Shown here in pieces: positions 9,568-17,544 of a stretch of 32,000 nucleotides of DNA. Origin of the DNA: Symsagittifera roscoffensis. Taxonomy: Eukaryota; Xenacoelomorpha; Acoela; Convolutidae. Location: positions 64,001 through 96,000 of the forward strand of contig NW_026970741.1 in assembly GCF_963678635.1 (NCBI RefSeq), given 5' to 3'. Under the pieces are notes generated by a model. The model made no database searches. It had not been told where the DNA came from and saw nothing but the letters and a program-made list of their open reading frames with translations. A program made the position numbers and the translations under genes. Every line of letters begins with the position of its first letter. Within the stretch, counting starts at the first letter, position 1.

Positions 9568-10518
9568 TTAGCTTGACCCTTCCTTTTCCAATACTCTGAT
9601 TAGTTCGGGCTCATAAAATTTACCTTCTATTGGTTCTCTATCAGCGTCGATAAGATTATAAGTCGGTGGGTTCCTTGTTGGTATGTCAAATATTTCAAAA
9701 ACTTCGTCAATGAAGGATTGTTTATAACCTTTTCGAAAAGGGATGTCAATTTTTGCTATTCTCACAAAATTGCCAACGTAGAGCTTTGGTCGGCGAACTA
9801 GTTTCAATGATTGTTCCGCTCTTAATGAAATTAGACGTGGAACATCCTTTTTTGTCACTTAATTGGGGGCTAATTTGATGACGCGGTTTGTTCTCGAATT
9901 TATTGTGTTGACAAAGTCTTGAAGCTTATCGATGTAAGAGTAGGTCCATTTGTCCACCAAATACTTATAAATCAAACTTTTTAGTGATCAAATGTTCCTT
10001 TCGGCGAAAGCGGACTTGTTTTCACTCTCTGTTGTGTATGTTTTGATACCCTTTTTCTCATATAAAGTTTTGAATGACCCCTTGAACTCGGGGCTTTTCT
10101 CTACCCAGACTTTTTTCGGTTTCTCTGTCTTTATCATTTGATTGAACGCTTCTGCAGTTGTTGTGGCACACTTTGATTTCAGTGGCTGCACGCGAAGATA
10201 ACGGGACTTGCAATCTACTGCAACTAACAGATATTTGATATCTTTGTTGTATTTTGCTAGTTTATCAACATATGCCAAATCGATTGACCATATTTCGTTT
10301 ATGTCATAAACTATCACTTTAAGCCGAGCTATTTTGCGGCGAACTGTTCGGTATTTTGTATAAGATGGTTCTGTATGTAAAAAATGTTTACCGTTTCGTC
10401 TTGGTATGGCCGTTGTAGCCTTCAAAGTTTTAACACTGCCGAACAATGCTGGTCCTTTATCTGTGTAACTCTTTTTCAAAAGTTTTTCCTCAGTTGGTGT
10501 AGGTTGTAGGTTTCCCAT
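9568..10518 (-). pseudogene. Polinton retroviral-type integrase, two in-frame stops
   Basis: One frame covers the whole integrase (F54H12.3-like rve family), which inserts the element's ends into host DNA. The N-terminal region (SYTKYRTVRRKIARLKVIVYD) leads to the core: Asp80 in WSIDLAYVD, then VWVEKSPEFKG, where the second catalytic acidic residue reads Glu140 instead of Asp, then ENKSAFAE for the last acidic residue. An in-frame TGA at 9988-9990 follows the core; where the family usually has Arg, one CGA-to-TGA change would explain it. The frame stays open to a TAA at 9859-9861, then gives the SH3/chromo-like C-terminal domain (LYVGNFVRI...FYEPELIRVL) ending at 9568. It is probably inactive. 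Its start overlaps the upstream gene by 43 bp. Confidence 0.88.
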
Positions 10519-11405
10519 CTTTTACTTTTCGTCTCCGTCTTTTCTGACGTTGAAGAATCTGAATCGTTATAGGGCGTTCCGTACAATTCAGTGTCGTCTT
10601 CGTCTTTCTCTCTTTCTTTGACTCTTTCCGTGGTGGCTTTCTTTCTTGTTTTGAGTCGTTTGTTTTGTTTTGAACTTGATGATGGCTTACTACTGTCGAG
10701 CGTTTTTGTTTTGCCCGAGGTTGAAGGAGATTTGGTTGGACTTTTGGTTCTTCGTTGGGCCTGTTCTTTAATCTTTGACTGAACCGCGTGTTTGGCATAC
10801 TTGTTAATAACAGACTCTTCGGTAAGTTCGAGAGCGGATAAAATCATTATGTAAGCAGGGTTGTGTAGTATTTTAGTTTGCTGTTGTATATCATACAAAA
10901 ACGATGCTGCTTTGAGACCGGTTGGTACATTGTCAACATAAATTGTTTCATCCATGGCGTTCATTGAGACTCGAGATGAGCTTTTGATAATCTCCAGGAT
11001 ATTTTTAGCTCTCGTGAATTTTTTATCCTCCATTATTTGCAATTGTAATAGAATGCATTCATAGTTTATTTTATTATCCTTTCGCTCCTTCTCATCCACA
11101 ATCTGCTTCTCCTCTTCCTCCCCACCTTCCTGATATTGATTAGTCTCATCTTCTGTAAGAAGTCCTGTTGATTGTTCCCCAGGGTCAACAATAGGCGTTG
11201 AGGGAGGTGTTGGTGGAAGGGGTAGTGGAAGAGTTTCAGTCGATACTGAGTTTTGCTTCGTGGGTATTAGAGGTCTCATCCGGTTCAAGTAAGATAACTG
11301 GGGCTTTTTGTGTTTAATTGAACTGTTAAGTAGCACTTGTGATGCATGCAGTTGCTCACGGATATATGTATGTTTTGGAATCAAAACAAACTCTTCTGCT
11401 GCCAT
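10476..11405 (-). CDS. Conserved Polinton protein with low-complexity acidic and basic tail
   Basis: A 309-aa ORF from the ATG at 11405. The N-terminus (EEFVLIPKHTYIREQL) and the central fold (NYECILLQLQIMEDKKFTRAKNILEII... followed by PTGLKAASFLYDIQQQT and IMILSALELTEESVINKYA) resemble a family commonly found in Polintons next to the integrase; its function is unknown to me. Between lie Pro/Thr-rich and Glu-rich linkers. The C-terminal ~100 residues are Lys/Ser/Thr-rich and then acidic, suggesting a disordered, possibly nucleic-acid-binding tail. The end overlaps the integrase start. Confidence 0.7.
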   Translation of the reverse strand: MAAEEFVLIPKHTYIREQLHASQVLLNSSIKHKKPQLSYLNRMRPLIPTKQNSVSTETLPLPLPPTPPSTPIVDPGEQSTGLLTEDETNQYQEGGEEEEKQIVDEKERKDNKINYECILLQLQIMEDKKFTRAKNILEIIKSSSRVSMNAMDETIYVDNVPTGLKAASFLYDIQQQTKILHNPAYIMILSALELTEESVINKYAKHAVQSKIKEQAQRRTKSPTKSPSTSGKTKTLDSSKPSSSSKQNKRLKTRKKATTERVKEREKDEDDTELYGTPYNDSDSSTSEKTETKSKRWETYNLHQLRKNF

Positions 11406-11434
11406 GTTTTATGCTGATGGTAAAACATGGCTCT

Positions 11435-11728
11435 CTATCTGTAGCAGAAGTAAAGTATCAGTCTGATCAAGTTGAAACCTTGTTTCGTTAGAATAATTGC
11501 TCGTTTTCGTTCAAGTTTTGTTTTTCGGCTGATTAAAAGTTTGTATGCCACTTCGAAATTTTCAATGTTTGGAATATTAACAGATACATTGCCATTGACT
11601 ACATTGAGCAAACATTCACATATAACTGAAATAACTTGAGGATTTGTTGTTTTTCTAATAAAGCTTCGGAGCTGGCTGGGATTCAATTGTACCATGTGCT
11701 GCAGGTTAGATAATTTTTTCGCGTTCAT
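11435..11728 (-). CDS. Small conserved Polinton protein (ICECLLNVVNGN type)
   Basis: A 97-aa ORF from the ATG at 11728. The block PQVISVICECLLNVVNGNVSV followed by a basic segment (LLISRKTKLERKRAIIL) and a hydrophobic C-terminus is a short protein met often in Polintons and related virus-like elements, usually beside the ATPase and capsid genes. Its function is not established; its basic and apolar character suggests a minor virion component. It overlaps the ATPase C-terminus by 23 bp. Confidence 0.7.
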   Translation of the reverse strand: MNAKKLSNLQHMVQLNPSQLRSFIRKTTNPQVISVICECLLNVVNGNVSVNIPNIENFEVAYKLLISRKTKLERKRAIILTKQGFNLIRLILYFCYR

Positions 11729-12383
11729 TTGTGAGAGGTGTAACCTCTGCCTGGTTTATTGGTAAGTAAAAAATTGAGGGACCAGGTGGTGTAATAATTG
11801 AACAATATCTCAAATAATCGGATTTACTCGGATCCAAATCGATTAAAAGATGACCGTATGTGTCTTTTGTAGCGAGCTGATAACAGTTTCTCAAAAATTT
11901 AGTGTTGTTCAATTGTCTTCCAAGATGATCAAGTTGCTGAATATCACGAGGTGATTTGAACAGAATGATGCGTGATGTGTTTAAATCAATTGTTCGAGAC
12001 CATCTGCTTTGTTGGAACAAATTATGTTTAACAAATATTACATCTAGTCCTCGGTGTCTTCCTGCTGTTGCAAGTTTGACAAAGTCTTTATCGTTATAGA
12101 TTTCTTCGCATGAATCATCAAAAGTTAAAAGAATGTTTTCAAGGTTTCGCAAACTGTCAAAGCCATTGAATTTTATGAAAGTTAGATCAATACTGTGGGT
12201 ATTGGATTTTTCGCTATAAAGAGGCTGAATCTTTTTGTAAAAGAATAGGGCTCTTTGAAATTTAGGATAAAATGTTATTCCTTTCAACAATTTGAATATC
12301 AGCCCTGTTTTTCCAGAACCCGAGGGGCCCACGATGACTAAAAAAAGTCTCGTAGATGTATCAATAAGTTTATTCATTTTCAT
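11706..12383 (-). CDS. FtsK/HerA-type genome-packaging ATPase
   Basis: A 225-aa protein beginning at the ATG at 12383, which overlaps the stop of the upstream 48-aa peptide in an ATGA junction. A longer in-frame start (12437) exists, but it would read the peptide's bases in another frame, so I reject it. Walker A is GPSGSGKT (19-26), Walker B ILLTFDD (84-90), followed by TAGRHRGLDVIFVKHNLFQ and TSRIILFKSPRD, all standard for the A32-like/FtsK-HerA ATPase of Polintons that drives DNA into capsids. The frame is intact. Confidence 0.92.
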   Translation of the reverse strand: MKMNKLIDTSTRLFLVIVGPSGSGKTGLIFKLLKGITFYPKFQRALFFYKKIQPLYSEKSNTHSIDLTFIKFNGFDSLRNLENILLTFDDSCEEIYNDKDFVKLATAGRHRGLDVIFVKHNLFQQSRWSRTIDLNTSRIILFKSPRDIQQLDHLGRQLNNTKFLRNCYQLATKDTYGHLLIDLDPSKSDYLRYCSIITPPGPSIFYLPINQAEVTPLTNEREKII

Positions 12384-12526
12384 ATTCTTGGATTTGGTAA
12401 TACATAACCAACTAAACCCGATAAAATTGAGAACCAAACTGAGGTTTCTTCACAAGTTAACTTCGTAAATGAAAGTTTAAAGATACAAAAAGCCAATAAA
12501 ATCAGAATTAACACCATTTGTGACAT
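12380..12526 (-). CDS. 48-aa single-pass membrane peptide
   Basis: A short ORF from the ATG at 12526 to the TGA at 12380. The N-terminal MVLILILLAFCIFKL is a clear membrane segment. A short polar stretch with CEETSVWF and a moderately apolar C-terminus (SILSGLVGYVLPNP) follow. The stop overlaps the ATPase start (ATGA), as in tight viral operon-like arrays. Small hydrophobic proteins of similar form occur near the ATPase in other Polintons, as I recall; function unknown. Confidence 0.6.
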   Translation of the reverse strand: MSQMVLILILLAFCIFKLSFTKLTCEETSVWFSILSGLVGYVLPNPRI

Positions 12527-12734
12527 GAAAACTACTTCAGACCGTGGTACAAACAGGTTATTGCAAAATTTCTATGATTTTTTCTCTATATGATTTTCGT
12601 CATACACAAAATTGGTAACTATAGTTCCATCAGTCTCGTCAACTACTGTGTCATTCATTTCAATTTCCCTACCGCTTTCTCTCACTCTCGAACTTGCAGA
12701 ATGAAAAATGTATATACATGTATAAAAAAATTAA
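12527..12734. other. Short intergenic stretch upstream of the membrane peptide
   Basis: About 200 bp without a well-supported gene. A 28-codon minus-strand ORF (12572-12658, acidic) is too short to support. A TATACATGTATA palindrome lies near 12711-12724 and could be a promoter element for the minus-strand genes to its left. Confidence 0.4.
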
Positions 12735-13194
12735 TTAAGCATCTGAACAGTAATAAATTTCATATCGTGTATAACCTGTATAAACACTCGGTGTATTATC
12801 ATCATCAAAATCATAGTGCATTTCCAAAACATAATTGGCTGAGACATGATCAGTTTTGCCATGATACACAATTTTCTTCACAGAATCTTCTCTTATTATT
12901 TTTTGAATCTCATTGGGTAGTTCACTGCTGGTTAGATCCATTTGAACTCCTGATTGACGTTTGGGCACTAAGACTAGTTTGGGAAGACAAAGACCGCGCT
13001 TGCTGGGTAACATTACTGATGTATTTTAATCGTTGAAAGTAGATGAATTGCTCAATCACGGGGAAAAACCTCCTTAAAGTGCACAACTCTTCTTCAGAAA
13101 GTGTAACTTGTTCTTTTCGTTGAACTACTTGGCCTCTACAATCAATGCGTTCAATCCTGGTCAATGAAATCTTTTTGTTACTTTCTGGTGTCAT
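12735..13194 (-). pseudogene. Unrecognised Polinton locus in two overlapping frames
   Basis: The ORF from the ATG at 13194 (90 aa, ending at 12922) starts with ISLTRIERIDCRGQVV and LSEEELCTLRRFFPVI, then turns into low-complexity Ser/Gln sequence that looks like a wrong frame. A second frame, open from about 13025 to 12735, continues with ordinary-looking protein (ELPNEIQKIIREDSVKKIVY, MHYDFDD, YEIYYCSD). The simplest reading is one ~150-residue gene with a frame change around 13005-13030, near an A run. Two genuine overlapping genes cannot be excluded. No family recognised. Confidence 0.5.
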
Positions 13195-13273
13195 CCAAGC
13201 ACAAAGAACTTAATTTGGAGATATGTATGTCTCCACTTTCCCCTGACGCTCGTTGTTGACACTCATTTTTCAG

Positions 13274-13752
13274 TCAATCATAGAACGCTTTCGACTTTTT
13301 TAATGCACAATGATTTTTAGAGTTATGGTTCGGTAGGTGTTTGTTACAATTCACAAAATTCTTGAAATATAATTGTTCGACTCGTGGACAGCCCAAATCG
13401 TCAAGATTCACAACTTTGCGGTCTAAGTATTTGGATAAAAAATCAGCTTTTTCTTTTCCTTTGGCGTAGAATACAGCATTGGGGTTTCTTAAGACAAAAC
13501 TTTGAATGATTTGGTTCAAATTCAGGTATAAATAATCACCGCTATCCCAATGAAGTCCGTGTAAATAACTTGTCAGCCAGTTGTAGGCTTTTTGTTCAGA
13601 TTTTGGAAGGGAATTGAAATTAACTGGAGGTAGAAAAATTAGGGAATCACTGTAGTAGAAAGTTGTTATAGCTAATTTTTTTTAACTATAAATGTGTTTT
13701 TCTGGTGTCGAAATCCCTCAAAATCTAACACAACTGATGTTTCCTTCAGCAT
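13274..13752 (-). pseudogene. Putative DEDD-type exonuclease-like protein, frame broken at an A8 run
   Basis: Starting at the ATG at 13752, which overlaps the preceding gene's stop by a few bases, the first frame has VVLDFEGFRHQKN, with a hydrophobic-Asp-x-Glu motif typical of DEDD exonuclease motif I. It stops just after eight A's (plus-strand T run 13676-13683). The next frame then stays open to 13274 with YNWLTSYLHGLHWDSGDYLY, FYAKGKEKADFL, VVNLDDLGCP and C...H...HCAL. These segments match a family I have met in Polinton-like elements and invertebrate genomes, with no established function. The shift equals one lost base in the A run, or slippage there. Nuclease activity is inference. Confidence 0.6.
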
Positions 13753-14183
13753 TCTAATAAATAGTAGAGTTTCGGTTTCTTCAGTTTGATATACAAACAA
13801 AACGTAATTCCACTCAAGTGACCAATCAGACTACTGTTGCATTTCCATGGTAAAACATAGCAGTATGTGGGACCAGTGTTATAAACTTCGCGGACAAAAC
13901 CGGCGGCATTGTGTAAAATAGCATGCATTCGTAAAATTTTCGAATCATTTAAATATTTATCCAAAGAAGAATTGTCTATACCAATCAGACCCCCATAGGG
14001 TCTCAACTTGATAGCAACATCGTAATTTATATCATTAGTAGTTGAGAAGAAGAACAGTGAACATGCAGCTAAGAAATAATTTCGACGGTTGGTGTTTTCC
14101 GGATAGGTTTTTTTCAAAGTATTAAAATTTTCATGAATAATTTCCAAGTCTTTTGAAGTAACTCTACGTTTTTCCAATTTCAT
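13746..14183 (-). CDS. Unrecognised 145-aa Polinton ORF
   Basis: An intact ORF from the ATG at 14183. I do not recognise it. Features: charged N-terminus (KLEKRRVTSKDLEII), apolar patch (YFLAACSLFFF), and a central MHAILHNAAGFVREVYNTGPTYC-like stretch followed by SLIGHLSGITFCLYIKL. The start overlaps the terminal codons of the upstream gene (stop at 14164) and its stop overlaps the next gene's ATG, which supports it as a genuine member of the array. Confidence 0.6.
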   Translation of the reverse strand: MKLEKRRVTSKDLEIIHENFNTLKKTYPENTNRRNYFLAACSLFFFSTTNDINYDVAIKLRPYGGLIGIDNSSLDKYLNDSKILRMHAILHNAAGFVREVYNTGPTYCYVLPWKCNSSLIGHLSGITFCLYIKLKKPKLYYLLEC

Positions 14184-14923
14184 TTTTTATTTTTTCCAGT
14201 ACTTCTCCGACTTGCTGAATTTCAAGCCAGTGGAAAGGAAAGTAACCTTCTAGATACCATTTACTCACTCCTATATCTCTTTGATATATGTTTAAGTAAA
14301 CCACTGGTAGTTTTCGGTATTTCGAAAATTTATTGAAACAAAGTCGAATTTTTCATTCCAGTCCTTTCTCAATCATAATTGACTCAAAATCATACGAGTA
14401 ATCAAAAACATTTTCATAAGTAACAATCGATAGATAGGTCGCTTTTCCATATTTCTGCTTCGCAAAAATGCACCAGGTTATTTGCAATAGCTCGCTCAAA
14501 TAAAATTGTTCTTTACAACTTTGCTCGTATTCCTTGAATGTATGATTTGGCACTTCTTTCCACCGAGAAATAAACACTATATGACGATTGTGAATGTTTA
14601 AGTAAACCACTGGTAGTTTTCGGTATTTCAAAAATGTATTGAAACAAAGTCGAATTTTTCTTTCCAGTCCTTTCTCAATCAGAATTGACTCAAAATCATA
14701 CGAGTAATCAAAAACATTTTCATAAGTAACAATCGATAGATCGGTCGCTTTTCCATATTTCTGCTTCGCAAAAATGCACCAGGTTATTTGCAATAGCTCG
14801 CTCAAATAAAATTGTTCGTTACAACTTTGCTCGTATTCCTTGAATGTATGATTTGCCACTTCTTTCCACCGAGAAATAAACACTATATGACGATTATGAA
14901 TGTGCAAGTATTTTGTCTGTCGG
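14164..14923 (-). pseudogene. Unrecognised gene with internal tandem duplication, 5'-truncated, one stop
   Basis: A single frame runs from the edge of the inverted-repeat element (no ATG upstream of 14907) to a TAG at 14164, interrupted by a TGA at 14353-14355. It holds two copies of a 102-residue segment beginning HNRHIVFISRWKE and containing FYLSELLQITWCIFAKQKYG, then a unique tail (VSKWYLEGYFPFHWLEIQQV). The TGA occurs only in the second (left) copy, by one base change. The N-terminus seems lost at the 14924 junction. No family recognised. The tail overlaps the next gene's start. Confidence 0.55.
14291..14902. repeat. 306-bp tandem duplication, two copies
   Basis: Copies 14291-14596 and 14597-14902 differ at about eight positions by eye (about 97% identity). 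The unit length is a multiple of three, so the frame is kept. One difference creates the TGA in the left copy. Confidence 0.95.
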
Positions 14924-15060
14924 GTGTCCTAAGAGAGGGGTCTTTTTATTTCGGGCAGGGTACTTTGGGGTCTTTAAAAAAGATGGGTCCTTTTGGACCC
15001 TACTTTTGGTAGGACCCCAAGGACCCCTACCGTCGAAAAGACCCCCCCCCCTAAGGACAC
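14924..15060. mobile_element. 137-bp inverted-repeat element (MITE-like)
   Basis: The left end GTGTCCTAAGAGAGGGGTC and the right end, read in reverse complement as GTGTCCTTAGGGGGGGGGTC, form imperfect ~23-bp terminal inverted repeats. The interior is made of further palindromic GGGTCC/GGACCC and GGGTCCTxx pieces. It ends the open frame of the last Polinton gene. A clear target duplication was not found (flanks TGTCGG and ACGGCG). Confidence 0.6.
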
Positions 15061-15169
15061 ACGGCGGATTACAATACTACTTGTGTTAGGTTTTGAACAC
15101 AGCAATAGCTGGGCAAGCAACGGTAACTACCTTACATAAAAGGGTGGCGTCCCTCATGCTTGAAGGACC

Positions 15170-15532
15170 GAATGCTTGAATTTAATTTTAGCTTACTTTC
15201 AGCCAATCAGAATTGAGTATTCAAAATCTCAAAGTAAATCGCAAAAATCTCAAAGTAAAAAAATAAATTCAGGCCATTAGGGTTAATATTGACCGATTAG
15301 ATAATAAGCAGATGAGTTTTCAAGACTGAAAAACTCTTATGACTTTGACCTCATTAATCTTGATGAGTATCTGAAAAGTATTGCGGTAGTAACCCGCAAT
15401 TTGTAATATTTTTGAATATTTTCCACTGATTTAATACATTTTCTGTTAATATGGACTTCGATTTTGTGAGAAAGGCGTTTAGCCAATAGAAACTCTTAGC
15501 GGTTTTGATTGGTTGAAAATTTTCAAGCATTA
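15170..15532. mobile_element. Decayed inverted-repeat element
   Basis: The left arm (AATGCTTGAA...CAGCCAATCAGAATT, 15171-15215) pairs imperfectly with the right arm (GGTTTTGATTGGTTGAAAATTTTCAAGCATTA, 15501-15532). The interior is AT-rich with no coding. It is probably an old MITE; degraded ends prevent a target-duplication call. Confidence 0.45.
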
Positions 15533-15770
15533 TGAGAACCATCCCCAACTAAAAGCACAAACTGTAAGCTAACTGGTCAATCTGCAAACGCAGAGCAATA
15601 CAAAGTACGAAAAATTTTAGCTATTGTAATATACGCAATTTCAAAAATCTTTATGAACAACAATAGCTCATTAAAAGGCTCTATTAAAATGCTCTGCAAA
15701 GTACGGAACTTCAATTATCTTCATGAACTTTAATAGCTCAATAAAATTCTCTTCAAAAAGCAAAGCTAAA

Positions 15771-16290
15771 CAAGACTGATCGTATCAGGGTGAAACCCTC
15801 AATGTTTCAACTGCCTCTTAAGGTCTATGGAGCAGTAATAACACGAAAAACAAATGTAAGAAAATTTTTTTTAGTTTGACATTTTTTGTGAGAACCATCG
15901 CCCCACAGGCCATGTAAAGTACAATGTGATAGATTTCTCTCCTAGTAACAAATCAATTATGGCAAATAAGGTGCCTTCAACCAACTTGGAACGATATCTA
16001 AAACGAATTAAATCTCCGCTTACGTGTTAATAGATCGAAATATCGCGCGTTAATTGTCCTAAATTGGCCTAAATGGCAACCTTCAAACCTCCATAACTCT
16101 ACAAAAATTGATCACAGGTAAAATATCATTTCAAATTTAAGCTCACGACAACAAGACTTTTAGAATGATATTTTAAAATCCCGTCAAAAATGGGTAGTTA
16201 AAAAGTTGAAATTTGTCTGCAGAAAAAAAAACCCACCCGAGCACAAATATTCTGTTACTTTCGTTACGAAAATTGGGACAGTTACAATTT
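15771..16290 (+). repeat. Dispersed repeat family, copy 1
   Basis: Begins CAAGACTGATCGTATCAGGG. Shared landmarks in order are: AGCAGTAATA, CCATCGCCCCACAGGCCAT, CCTAGTAACAAAT, TTATGGCAAATAAG, AAATCTCCGCTTACG, CATAACTCTACAAAAA, GATCACAGGT, CCGAGCACAAATATTC and the final cytosine-poor ACTTTCGT..GGGACAGTTA. The same series is seen at 27950-28465 and, more diverged, at 30628-31130. No coding or terminal repeats were found, so class is undetermined (SINE-like or a piece of a larger element). Confidence 0.85.
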
Positions 16291-16639
16291 TAATCTGTAA
16301 TGGTTCTTCTCAACAAATACTTAGAAATCATTATCGAAATTATACCGGCATAAGCTAGAGCCAATCACAAGCAGATCCATAGATAATGATAAATGTTGAA
16401 GTTACAAATATGAATAGATAATGAATAGATGAGGATTAGATAATAAACTTTAAAATATGTCCCGTAAAAAAGAGCACGCGAAAACAAAACAAAACAGCAA
16501 ATAATGCAGAAACTAGAATTTTACGAAAATTGATCAACCAAAAAATTACAATCATAAAAGCAAAACAAAATTGAAGGAGATGCATAACATGAAAGGAGTT
16601 TTTCAGAACAAAAACGGAAAGGTCGAGACCAGGCAAAAA

Positions 16640-16895
16640 CCAAACAACCTAAATCAAAACGAAATTGAGACTTTGATGAAGTGGTTAAGTCTCCGCCTCT
16701 CAATCGTAAGGTCGGATGGTCGAGGCCCACCATGATCCGTGATTTTGCTTGAGAGTGAGGCAACACTACCATGCCCAAAAAATAACCAAACAAATTGCAT
16801 TTAAATCTCAAGCAGGGGCACAACAGCGGTTCGCCGTGATGAGCTGTACAGCTCGTATGTTGGTCCTTTCCCGCGTGGGTAAATGTCCTTAATTA
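16640..16895 (+). repeat. Possible tRNA-derived SINE
   Basis: The segment 16662-16732 resembles a tRNA: a D-arm/A-box-like GAAGTGGTTAAGT, an anticodon-arm-like CTCTCAATCGTAAGGTC, and a B-box-like GGTCGAGGCCC followed by ACCA. The sequence after it (TTCGCCGTGATGAGCTGTAC, then TGGGTAAATGTCCTTAATTAA) looks like a SINE body and tail. The T-arm lacks one canonical base, so it is not a working tRNA. Confidence 0.5.
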
Positions 16896-17174
16896 ACTTA
16901 ACTTTCAATGGCTTCCTTTTACTTCATAAACATAAATTAGCTGCAATGATTTAAAAAGTCAAAACTTGCCGCAACATCATGTTGATGATAGTTTTTGGCT
17001 TTAAAAAACAAACAAAACACATAAAGTCATACATCGTACGACAAACACTAACCAAATCTAGATGTGTTTTTTTGGGCTTGCCTACGTAACTCTAAATTAA
17101 AGAGTCTAGAATCCAAACTTTGACAATTGATAAAAACAAATTTCGAAAATATAGCAAGTTTCATGGAGTGCAGC

Positions 17175-17375
17175 CAGTATTTAGACAGCCGCGTATTCAT
17201 ACTGGTCAGTATTTAGACAAATACTGTATGAACCAATCAGAATCGAGAAAAAACATAAATAATCCAAAATAAATAATAATTATTTATTAATTTCTTCTTT
17301 GTCTCGATTCTGATTGGTTGAAACAGTATTTGTCTAAATACTGACCAGTATGAATACGCGGCTGTCTAAATACTG
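17175..17375. mobile_element. Palindromic foldback/MITE element with ~80-bp arms
   Basis: The left arm starts CAGTATTTAGACAGCCGCGT and runs to about 17248 (CAATCAGAATCGAGA). The right arm is its near-perfect reverse complement, ending CTGTCTAAATACTG at 17375. Each arm holds the core CAGTATTTAGACA twice. The centre is an AT-rich spacer (AATAATAATTATTTATTAA). A 10-bp direct repeat CAAGTTTCAT lies outside at 17155-17164 and 17385-17394 and may be a target duplication, though about 10 bp on each side then stay unpaired. Confidence 0.8.
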
Positions 17376-17544
17376 ACATATAACCAAGTTTCATACTGTC
17401 TCATTGTTGCAATAGTTATACGAAACCCCGTAATGGAAATGAGAAACGCCTAAATCTGTTTTTACAAAATTTTGACAAAGTTTTCGAAAAATACTTCGGC
17501 AGTGCATAAATTAAATCATGACAAAGCTTTGACCAAAATTCAAT

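Larger units (their letters stand above)
1..14923 (-). mobile_element. Polinton/Maverick element, left end outside window, decaying
   Basis: A contiguous block carries the full Polinton hallmark set: protein-primed DNA polymerase B, retroviral-type integrase, adenain-like protease, FtsK/HerA-type packaging ATPase, major and minor capsid proteins, and several small conserved Polinton proteins. Most genes read on the minus strand with tiny gaps or overlaps. The right limit is set where the last open frame runs into a 137-bp inverted-repeat element at 14924; beyond it no Polinton-like coding is seen. Terminal inverted repeats and the 6-bp target duplication known for Polintons could not be identified, because the left end is off-window and the right end appears truncated. 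Several genes carry stops or frame changes, so this copy is probably not autonomous. Identity of the element class is very secure; its boundaries are not. Confidence 0.95.

Noticed and set aside
11706-12437. Longer ATPase start at 12437
   Set aside because: The extra 18 residues use bases that encode the hydrophobic 48-aa peptide in another frame; the ATGA overlap at 12383 is more natural.
12572-12658. 28-codon minus-strand ORF upstream of the membrane peptide
   Set aside because: Too short and without motif; cannot be told from chance.
12590-13036. 148-codon plus-strand ORF
   Set aside because: Antisense to the unrecognised Polinton locus and the intergenic region; composition looks like a shadow frame and no family features are seen.
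1-16300. Polinton terminal inverted repeat between the left edge and the 15-16 kb region
   Set aside because: By eye no long complementary match was found, and the left end of the element lies outside the window.
16662-16732. Functional tRNA gene
   Set aside because: The T-arm B box lacks a canonical base and acceptor-stem pairing is poor; a SINE head fits better.
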